DNA of 64,000 nt from Anthonomus grandis grandis (Eukaryota; Arthropoda; Insecta; Coleoptera; Curculionidae): positions 22,277,100 through 22,341,099 of the forward strand of contig NC_065554.1 of the NCBI RefSeq assembly GCF_022605725.1. The letters are read 5' to 3'. The notes beneath the pieces were generated by a model that was not told the DNA's origin, did not search any database, and was given only the letters and a program-made list of their open reading frames with translations. Positions within the stretch are counted from its first letter, which is position 1; every line of letters begins with the position of its first letter. Both the position numbers and the translations under genes were made by a program. Shown one piece after another: positions 55,682-64,000 of the stretch.

Positions 55682-58312
55682 TTGAATAAAGTATGTAGTA
55701 TGACGTGGCATTGAAAGTATATTATACTTTATATTACGACTATGAACCTCAGTTTTGTAAATCATCTTTTCACACAAAGACACAGGTGTGCGTGTTTTAA
55801 ATAGGCGATATTTAAATACTAATAAGTACAACTTAAATATATTCACAATTTTTAGCCATTTAAATTGAAGTATAGCTTGTGATACATGGTCGTATTTCCT
55901 AAGATTATTAATAAAATGACAACATGTGTTTTGAATACGCTGCAAGCGATTTTACGTTATTCGATCTAGACATGGGTAATACACAATTATACAATAATTA
56001 ATGATAGACATAACCAAGGATTCAGAAAGCTTTTTTCTTGTTTTGTAATTTAAAATACTTTTATTTGCATAAAGCATTCGCAAGCGTAAATAATATTTTT
56101 GTAATAACATATTGCAGTGATCCCTAAATCTGAGAGATGTGTCAACAATGAGACCCAAAATTTTTACGTGATTTGAAAAAGTGAGAATAGTATTATTAAG
56201 CGTAATATTAAGTGTATTTTCTATATTATGTCGTTGATTGCAACCCGCAAACAATAGAACTTTAGTTTTAATAGGGTTAATCTGCAAATTATGTTCACTG
56301 AAGAAATACATTATCTGCTCCAAATCAAAATTAATGGAGTCTGCTGCAAGCTGAACATTATGTGGATTAAATAGGTGAAGAACCTGAGTATCGTCCGCAT
56401 ACAGGTAGACGTCCGAGTTTAAGGCTACGTTAGGTAGATCAGAGGTATACATTAGGAACAAAAGTGGCCCCAATATAGATCCCTGCGGTATCCCGGAAAC
56501 TTTACTTCTGTATTATTTTTGATTCAGAATATTCATTTTATACCCGTACTCGCTGCAACCGTCTCCATAAAAACGATTTAAAAAACGATAAGACGGAGTC
56601 ATCACAACCAAAATAAGACATTTTGGCAACGAGCAAATCATGATCAATCAAGTCAAATGCCTTTGAATAATCCAGTACCACCAAAATCACAGCCAACTTT
56701 TTGTCTAAGGCTGTAATGATATTATCTGTAATATTTAGAAGAGCACTAGTAGTGCTATGACCTTTTCTAAATCCAGATTGTTGAGCTGGCAGAATACTAG
56801 TCTCACAAAGGTGATTTATTAGTTGACTTTGTACTATTCTTTCCAAGATTTTAGAGACAAGAGGCAAGAGACTTATGGGCCGTAGGTCTTAAACATTTTT
56901 GGGATTAGGAACTTTGGAAACTGGGCAGACTATAGATTCGCGCCATGGTCTAGAAAAATAACCAGTTTCCAGGCAGGTGTTTACAATGTGAGTAATATGA
57001 TTAATAAGATGTGGCAAGTATAGACGCAACATATGAAGAGAAATTCCATCATTTCCAGCTGCATTGGATTTAATATCATCAATGACTTTAGAAACAGTAA
57101 TCTGGTCCACCAGGGCAAAATGAAAGGTGTGATCTGCGCAAAACTTATGGTTTTGGTAATAGTTAATTTTGTTAAGACAAGCATTTGACTTATTGAAAAT
57201 GCTTATGAAATAGTCATTAATTGTACTGGGCTGACCTAGCTCAATTGGTAGTTGCGATTCTGTTTTAATATTTAAGTTACCTAAACCTTTCCAAAGTCCC
57301 TTACGAGATTTGACAGCTTCCAACTGGTGTAGATATGCCGCTTTTTCACGACTGATGGATGCAAGGGAAAAATTACGTCTATCCCTGTAAAGACTCCAAT
57401 TTTCAGGTGTCTTACATTGTTTATATTTCGTAAGTGCTCTATCCCTTTCCTTAAGAATTAATTTTAAGTTATCTGTTAGCCATGGAGCTGGCTTCTTACT
57501 AACTCTAATTTGTTTAAGTGGGGCATGTATGTTAAATAAGAAAGTTATGTTATTTTGCAAGAATAAAACATTTTCGTTTATATCTTTAATGTAAAATAAG
57601 TGGTCCCAAGCAATATTTTGCAAATCAGTTTCGAAATTAATTAAATTAAAATTCTTAAAACAATGGAGACTAATAATTTTTTGCTTCGGTTTTTCCATTT
57701 TTATATCTAAAGTACAGAATGACATATAGTTATGGTCACTTATATTTGAAATTATAGTGCCACTATTGTAACAAATATTTCTGCAACTTATAAAAATTGG
57801 ATCAAGACATGTAGCTGATAAGTTAGTTATACGTGTAGGCTCATTTATAAGTTGATTGAATCCGTGAGCATCCAGAACATTGAATAATAAATTTGGCTTA
57901 AGCATGTCAATATTAAAGTCACCTATTATAATTGAAAAGTCATAAAAAGTAAGCAAATTAGGAATGTATTCATCAAAAAATTCAATAATGTTAGTAACCC
58001 TTGTGTGGGGACGACAATAAATCAAAATCAATGCTACACTAGAGATATTTAGTTTTAGTTTTAGAAAAATAAAGTCAAAACTTACATCGATCTCGACGTT
58101 GACAATCTCAAATGGAATGGCGGACCTCACATAAACCCCCACACTACTACCTCTCCTGTTAACTCTATCTTTCCTATAAAATGAATAGCCGAGTAAAGAT
58201 ACATTATTGGATGAGATACTCCTATAACATCAAATACATCAGTTACTAAATTATTAAGCTCTGCAATGCTAAGCAAAATAGATTTAACATTTGTATTGGC
58301 AATATTAAACAA
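55682..58312 (-). pseudogene. LINE ORF2: endonuclease and reverse transcriptase
   Basis: Begins MFNIANTNVKSILLSIAELN at 58312. A frameshift near 58225 removes the ETWL part of the endonuclease; the right frame resumes VSLLGYSFYRKDRVNRRGSS and runs open from 58142 to 56889. Endonuclease landmarks: IIGDFNIDML (about 57905-57935), NEPTRITNLSATCLDPIF, and ISDHNYMSF (about 57725-57750). RT: CPVSKVPNPKNV-stop (56889-56891)-DLRPISLLPLVSKI, QQSGFRKGHSTTSALLNITD, LDYSKAFDLIDHDLL (about 56635-56680), a frameshift near 56500-56540, GIPQGSILGPLLFLMYTSDL, and YADDTQ (about 56385-56402, catalytic Asp-Asp kept). One more stop sits near 55950 before NRLQRIQNTC. Four lesions in all, few for this window, so the insertion is relatively young. 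Confidence 0.9.
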
Positions 58313-58354
58313 AGAAGGCGCATTTTAAACCATTTAAGAAAAAAGAAACAGAAA

Positions 58355-59215
58355 TCAACAGTTATAATTAATTTTAGATCTTAGTTTCGAAAGATAACCT
58401 ACATATACCGGACAATCCTTGTTATAAGCGGTATGATCGATAGGTGATTTATGCCTATTTTGCTTGTTTAGTCTAACACAATTTATACAACTCTTCTCAC
58501 TGGACTTACACTCTTTCAGATTATGGTCCTTACTACATTTGGGACAGATATCTTTGCGCTCCCTACAGTTCCTACTTGTGTGGCCGTATCCACAGCAACG
58601 GTAGCAATTAGTAACACGTAAATAGTCCTCAATTTTAGATTTCCTTCATCCAATAAAAATAAATTCCTTTTTGAGAAGCATTTCCCGAGCCGTAGGGGAG
58701 ACTTCAATTACCAAGTCATATATGTTATTCGAGTGCTTTAACTTGATAATAAACCTGATTTCAGAGGAAACAGCCTCCAAGTTATCATTTAAAGCAGTGG
58801 TGTTATTGATTATCTGCTCAGGTGTTTCCAATCCCTCCAATCGCACATCCCTTACAAGTAACCTTGGATTGTATTTTAGAGCTTCATCAATTTTGTATTT
58901 GTCTCCTACTGTAGTACTAAGAGAGGTTTTTAAAACCTGTAACAATTTATCATCCTGACAATGGACAGCAACACCCCCACGTATTTTCCTGGTGTTATTA
59001 ATACAAGCCTTTATATCCCCTGGATTGATTGAATGTGCTATTTCAGCCAAGATATTGTCCTGACCGTTTCCGCGATTGTTTTTGATAAGAAGAACAGAAC
59101 TCGATTTTAATACATTACTATATGAGTTAGTAGCTGCTGTAGAGATATAGTTACTACTATTTGGAGGTGAGACGTCTCTTGATTTGGAATCATATAAATT
59201 ATGAAAATTAAGCAC
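58355..59215 (-). pseudogene. LINE ORF1 (gag-like, CCHC zinc knuckles) with a single internal stop
   Basis: 287 codons in one frame, interrupted only by TGA at codon 190. Residues about 80-185 (KIRGGVAVHCQDDKLLQVLK and following) match the RNA-binding part of Jockey-type ORF1 proteins. After the stop come RKSKIEDYLRVTNCYRCCGY, GHTSRNC, CPKCSKDHNLKEC and CINC...HTAYNKDC, three zinc-knuckle clusters. The stop stands where the family has the Trp of IGW just before the knuckles, so it is a TGG to TGA change. ORF1 would bind the element's RNA. Frames on the + strand here are shadows. Confidence 0.9.
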
Positions 59216-59300
59216 TCCTTAGCACCTCCTAAGCACATAATTCTTCACACATACTTCACATTTAACTTCAGCAATGTGTCAAATAAATCCTAAATAATGT

Positions 59301-60508
59301 ATTTAAAAAATTGAAGATTAAATAAAAAATTTCATAGTTTTAAAGTAGTTATACGTACAAAAACTATGGGAAATATACAAATTGAAATATCTTTCTTTTT
59401 GGCACCATACCTTCAAGGTAAATGACTTTTGTTTAATATAGGTTTGAGGTAAAAAATTACTTTCAAATTAATATTAATATTGATGACAATTTCCTGAAAA
59501 TTTAAAATTTTTGTAATTTTTTTCTTGCAACTGAATCTTAATTTTAAGTAAAAAAATGTAGTTTCTTGAATAAATTGCTTCCAAATTCTAGATCTTTCTA
59601 CCACATTTCGTATCATTGTTTATACTTAAACATATATATGAAATGTTTGCAGTATTGTTGCACTGACTTTATCTCACTGCTAAAATAAAACTCAGCAAAG
59701 ATTACACCTTTAAATAACAAAAATGTCAAAATAATATTACATACATAGCAATACTTGCCTCGTCTCTCAAATATAAAAAAACTAGGATTATTTTTAACAT
59801 TTATTGTTCACCAAAATATAAAAGAAGTAAATGTATTTAATTTTTAATTGTGTCTTGAACATTTTATAACATATTGCAAGTAATGAAAGGCAATTTAGAT
59901 GCCTTTGAAAGTTTAAATACGCTTATTCTTATTCTGTAAGAACATTTAACTAATTTGAATAAATTGGCACAACACCAAATATTCTCAGCACATTATATAA
60001 TAAATCCCACTCGTTTTTACATAATTTATAGTTTCGCTTATGTATTTAGACACTCACAAATTCCAACTAATACTTTGTACTATGGTCCGTTAAAGTTGAA
60101 AACAATAGAACCAGACCGCCATTATTTACCGAAATAATTCACGCTTTATGGAGCCCCCCTTCTACTGAAAGTTATGGGTGTATCGTTCCACCCATTTCAA
60201 ACTTTAACCTGTTTCGTTGACCAAATTCACCGGAAATGCTTATATAATGAGGAAACTAAAGTGGGAAGTAGGGCGGTGATAGGCGTGTCCTTACTCTTAA
60301 ATTTTTTTATAATATAATTATTGTTTTATATAAAGGCATGTCCGTTTGTGCATGGTAACTGAGAACAAATTATACGGATCAAAATTAAAGTAAAAAAAAT
60401 AATCATTTTTAGTAAACGAACCATTAAAGATACAACGTGTTCAATAAAACGTAAATCAGGTCTTTCTTCGCACCAATCCATAATATGAATCTTGTGGTGA
60501 GTAGGATC
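59301..60508. other. Intergenic; GC-richer patch 60110-60300
   Basis: AT-rich, with a patch at 60110-60300 of higher GC and no frame. Nothing else recognised. Confidence 0.4.
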
Positions 60509-60546
60509 GTTGATTGAATATTTGGATTACCAAATATTCAATCAAC
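60509..60546. repeat. Perfect palindrome, 17-bp arms and 4-base loop
   Basis: GTTGATTGAATATTTGG, ATTA, then the exact complement. Could form a cruciform or hairpin. No flanking transposon ends seen. Confidence 0.92.
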
Positions 60547-61176
60547 AGTAAGATAATGTGGCACATTTTTCTGACCTATTTCAGTAAATTGAACAAGATA
60601 TGAAGGATTGTTTCACTTTTTCATCTATATTAGCTTCAAAAAAAATCTTTTAAATTTAGTCTTGTCCTGTTCTATGATTTTTCCAAGATGCTTTATCTCT
60701 TTTTTGACCGTTTTTTCTTAAATTAAGGTATTAAAAATCACTTAAGGGCATCACCCATCAAAAACCTGTCTGTTCCAACCGGGTTTAAGATCCCTAATTC
60801 CCGAGGCGGTACCCTAAAATATGCCTTTTAGTTCCACAATGTTTTTTTCCTTTTATAAAAATTCACACTTAATTACTGAGTTGGATGATCTACAGGGAGG
60901 CTATTGTGACCGTGTCATTTTATATATGAAGATATGACAGGTAGAGAAAAAAAGGTTCTGCCCAAGGGTGGGGTCGTGGTGGCAGATGTTTTGAATATTA
61001 TGGGAGGGTTGAATAATAATGGCTGTTTTCACGGGGATTTTTTTTGAAAATTGGACCCCTTTTGTTACATTATACGGATGTTATTAAAATATCGCCACGT
61101 AATGGTAATATTAAAGAACGGTTTTTGGAGCTACATTATTATATTCTGACTGAAATATTTTCTTTTTCTTAAACAA
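60547..61176. other. Intergenic, patchy GC
   Basis: Higher GC at 60750-61080 with GGTGGGGTCGTGGTGGCAG near 60967. No recognisable gene. Confidence 0.4.
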
Positions 61177-61178
61177 TA

Positions 61179-62449
61179 CAGGGTGTTTTTTAACCTATAC
61201 GCATAAACTTGGGAAATTATTGCTAATGATAAATAATAACTGATAATGAAAAAAAAATTAAGTAAAATATTTTTAGTTTCTGAGATAATTCTTTGATTTT
61301 CACAAAAATGTAATAACTTTATCAGGTGAAATTTTGTTTTCAAATTAAGAAGTAAACAAGTCCGGATGATATATGTTTAGTAGTACCTACTTTGCTATCA
61401 GTTGATACAGTTGTGGTCGTATTTCGTTTTTTATTAAAATTATGCCGCATAATTTTTCAAATGAGGAACTAATGGACATGTTACTGGCATACGGGGAATC
61501 AAGACAAAACAGTGTGGCTGCAGCTAATTTTTATGCACAAAGGTTTCCTCATAGGTATCATCCGTCGCGTGAAGCTTTTTTGCGTGTGGTTCAGCGGGGC
61601 AAAAAAACTGGAAATTTGCGGCCGAGGCCAGGGCAACATGGTGGAGCCATTAGACCTAGGCGCATTTTAAATCTGGAGAATTTGATTTTAGATATCATCG
61701 AAGAGCATCCTGACATAAGCCCAAGAACAATTGCAACGCATTTTGGATTATCACCAGTCACAGTTTAGCGAATTTTAAGGCATGAATTACTGTATCCATT
61801 TCACGTCCAAAGGGTACAAGCTTTACTTCCAAGGGATCATGCACCTCGAGTAAACTTTTGCGAGTGGTTGTTACATCAGCAGCAGTTAAACCCAAACTTT
61901 ACCAGGAACATTTTAGCTACGGATGAGGCAATTTTCACACGGAATTTCCGCAGCACGCATTTTTGCGCAGTTGAAAATCCACATGACATTCGGCGAACAT
62001 TAACTTTCAACAACGATTTTCAGTAAATGTGTGGGCTGGAATTGTAAACGGAATACTTATTGGCCCGTTCATTTTGGATAATCGTCTAACTGGTGCTCTT
62101 TATTTACAATTCTTGCGACGCAATTTGCCGGTACTCCTTGAAGAAATCCCTCTTCACATTAGGCAGAATTTGTGTCGAATGAATTAGGATCGAATGTGCC
62201 CCGAACGATGGATAGGCCGAGGTGGTCCAATTGGATGGCCTCCTCGATCACCCCACCTTAATCCGCTTGACTTTAATTTTTGGGGCCACCTAAAATCTCT
62301 GGTGTATGTAACCGAAGTTGACAATGAACAAGAATTAAGAAATCGGCTATTTGCTGCCGCCGAGGAAATTCGACTACAACCTGAATTAGCTGCTGTCTGC
62401 AACTCTTGGATTAGGGATGCTCTATGCGTATAGGTTAAGAAACACCCTG
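61179..62449 (+). mobile_element. Mariner/Tc-type DNA transposon with 27-bp inverted ends and TA target
   Basis: The left end CAGGGTGTTTTTTAACCTAT then ACGCATA (61179-61205) and the right end, complement of TATGCGTATAGGTTAAGAAA then CACCCTG (62423-62449), match except for one base. Both borders are flanked by TA (61177-61178, 62450-62451), the duplicated target of this superfamily. The single gene inside is broken. The element is 1271 bp long, near the size of a complete one less about 70-80 bp deleted around the second catalytic Asp. Confidence 0.93.
61442..62433 (+). pseudogene. Transposase of the 61179-62449 element, inactivated
   Basis: Starts MPHNFSNEELMDMLLAYGES (DUF4817-type helix-turn-helix), followed by RYHPSREAFLRVVQRGKKTG and a second helix region ending SPVTV. 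The Trp codon that should follow is TAG (61766-61768). The frame continues RILRHELLYPFHVQRVQALL, ILATDEAIFTRNF (first Asp) to FQ-stop (about 62023), then shifts to VNVWAGIVNGILIGPFIL and ALYLQFLRRNLPVLLEEIPL. The block with the second Asp is deleted near 62175-62195. The end is RWIGRGGPIGWPPRSPHLNP and LDFNFWGHLKSLVYVTEVDN (62200 on), where the third Asp is His. The N-terminal half is unusually intact. Confidence 0.93.
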
Positions 62450-62459
62450 TATATGCAGA

Positions 62460-64000
62460 ATAATCTATGAAGCGGTTGACTTTGTATCTATACAGTTGTT
62501 TTCAAATTTGTCCATGTATAGAATTGAGAATTTTAAAAGCCTAAATACTAAAAATTATATAGTAATCCCTTATAATAAATACATCACCTATTACAATATT
62601 TTAATCTTCATTTAAGCAAAAGGAAATATTTTGCGAAATTAGAGTAAAAAGCAAAAATAAAACATAAAAGAATAAGCTCGCAATAAGTAACTTATGGTAT
62701 AACTTAAATGCTTATTATCCACACTTTAATAAAATGTAAAAGACGCAGCTATATTAGGAATTAAAAGGTGAAAAGATGATACAAAAAAATTTAAAAAGGT
62801 AATTTTTTTCATCTTTCTGCATCCTTCTCACAGTTTAAGGTATTATAAAGAATTTTAATAAAAAATAAATTTTTTGTATTAATATATAAACCAAACCAGA
62901 GAAACACATCTGAAATATCTTCAAATAATTCAGATATTAGTATTTGAACTAACTTTTGATATGAAAAAAAGTAAAAAGGTTTATTTATCATATCGATATT
63001 CCCATCTCCGTTTTTTGTATCATAAAAGAGGTTAACAAAATGTATTTTCTATGTAGCTACGAAAAAGATACAAGAAAAACACAACTTATACAACACTAAA
63101 TCAGGCAGTACTAGGTATATAAATGAAATAATGATACAAAAGAAAAGTTTAATGTCTATATTGTAGGTATATCCCAAAATCGAAAGTGGTAGACTTGGTA
63201 TCTACAAAATTATTTTCTAATTTGTGCATGTACAGAAATGGAGGATTTTAAGGATCTAAAAAAAAATAAGTACTAAGAATTATATAATAGATCTTTATAA
63301 TATTTTTACCTGTTATGACAAAAATTGGAAAAAAAGCCCTCTTACTTGCACTTTATGCTAGCAAAAGGGAAAATTTTGCGGAAATTAAGGGTATAAAGCA
63401 GAAACATAAGGTGAAAACCCGTTTTCTCAAAATTAAAACAAACTTTTAGCATAACCTAAATGCCTATTGTTTACATTTTAATGAAAATTGCACTAATACG
63501 TATAGAAAAAAATAAAAAAGTTAAAATATAATAAAGTTAAATGTTTTGATCTATATATATCCTTTTTTCAGTCTAAGAAATTAAAAAAAAAAGTTTCGTA
63601 AAATGAAATTTTTTTGTGTTCTTGTGTAAGCTATCATTGAAATAGGAAATTTTTCAAGTTGATTCAAATCATAGAAACAAATTACAAAATTATATAGGAA
63701 AAAAAATTATATCTCCACTTGAGTCTACTAAATGGTAATAAAGTAATGTTTTTTCTATATAATAATGTAATTTAAAGCAGAAAAACATATTTTCTATATA
63801 ATTCAGGGCACTTTTGCAAATATTTGATACAGAAAAACAGTGAAAAGGTTTAATTTCTATATCTATATCCTCATCTTAGTCTGATGTATTATAAAGGATA
63901 GTAATAGCATTTTGTATGAAACTATGGAAACTATAACAGAAAAATATAACTTTAAATTGATCCAGACTTAATTAATTCAGGAGGATTAATTTTTAACTCA
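62460..64000. repeat. Diverged tandem repeat, unit about 715-750 bp, running to the window edge
   Basis: Pairs of landmarks: GGTTGACTTTGTATCTATACAG against GGTAGACTTGGTATCTACAAAA (62474, 63188); TTTGTCCATGTATAGAATTGAG against TTTGTGCATGTACAGAAATGGAG; GCAAAAGGAAATATTTTGCG against GCAAAAGGGAAAATTTTGCG (62616, 63363); TATAACTTAAATGCTTATT against CATAACCTAAATGCCTATT (62699, 63451). The phrase around AAGGTATTATAAAGAATTTTAA (62837) recurs at about 63890. No frame is preserved. The last copy is cut by the window end. Confidence 0.75.

Larger units (their letters stand above)
55060..59300 (-). mobile_element. Nearly full-length two-ORF LINE (Jockey/CR1-like), inactivated and carrying an insert
   Basis: On the minus strand: ORF1 (59215-58355), a 42-bp gap, ORF2 (58312 to about 55680), an intruding ORF1-like fragment (55680-55300), then a 3' part that ends with GTTTGTTAAATAAAGACG and a TTATTATTATTATTATTA tail (55060-55110). 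The AATAAAG signal followed by a TTA-repeat tail is typical of the 3' ends of such LINEs. The 5' boundary is not sharp, somewhere near 59220-59300. Length about 4.2 kb including the insert. No target duplication identified. Confidence 0.8.

Noticed and set aside
58671..58958. A + strand frame opposite LINE ORF1
   Set aside because: The minus strand carries the gag-like ORF1 with zinc knuckles; the + frame is a shadow.
1..64000. CRISPR arrays, bacterial operons, rRNA or intact tRNA genes
   Set aside because: None seen. The tandem repeats lack the unique-spacer pattern of CRISPR, and the gene structure is eukaryotic.

Overview
This is nuclear DNA of an animal, very probably an insect and by inference a beetle. 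It is AT-rich, its protein-coding exons are separated by kilobase introns with GT/AG borders, and it carries a dense load of decayed Jockey/CR1-like and RTE-like LINEs, Tc1/mariner-type transposons and satellite-like tandem repeats. There are no bacterial operons, rRNA genes or CRISPR arrays. The order is inferred only from the gene and the repeat types, not proven.

The only clear host gene is on the + strand from 3701 to 20471. Four exons (3701-3985, 8893-9719, 12926-13094, 20175-20471) join in frame into the last 525 residues of a dopamine-beta-hydroxylase-like copper monooxygenase of the MOXD1 group, the insect MOXD1-homolog-2/olf413 type. The 5' exons (signal peptide and first half of the DOMON domain) lie before the window. 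The fold cysteines are kept, but by eye three of the six copper ligands are replaced (Gln, Lys, Thr), so the protein looks like a pseudo-enzyme. It ends in a short hydrophobic tail.

Its introns hold LINE fragments (797-2920), an old 1.1-kb tandem duplication (5200-7740), an unexplained minus-strand reading frame (7933-8304), a tRNA-like SINE remnant (11125-11290), an LTR/PBS-like motif (13722-13740), a DNA transposon with GGATATATCC-containing inverted ends (17132-18708) and a Tc1 transposase remnant (19100-19420).

Downstream of the gene lies a 233-bp-period minisatellite rich in CTAGT (21750-24430), split by about 660 bp of unrelated DNA, and a possible distal 3' UTR end near 25.4 kb. Then comes a long AT-rich stretch with small repeat families (26.5, 33.8-35.3 and 36.4 kb).

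From 38 to 64 kb the window is a transposon graveyard. It contains a DNA transposon with long inverted ends (38448-40327), RT remnants (40430-42130), a dispersed array built around a piece of DDE transposase (44.5-47.1 kb), a LINE (49690-51060), RTE-type remnants with an ATC-repeat tail (51150-53280), an ORF1 fragment present twice (53290-53760 and 55300-55680), a nearly full-length two-ORF LINE on the minus strand (55060-59215), a 1271-bp TA-flanked transposon (61179-62449) and a tandem repeat that runs to the end of the window. Every mobile element seen carries disabling changes, so none looks autonomous. Islands of higher GC without reading frames lie between them and are the best places to look for regulatory DNA.
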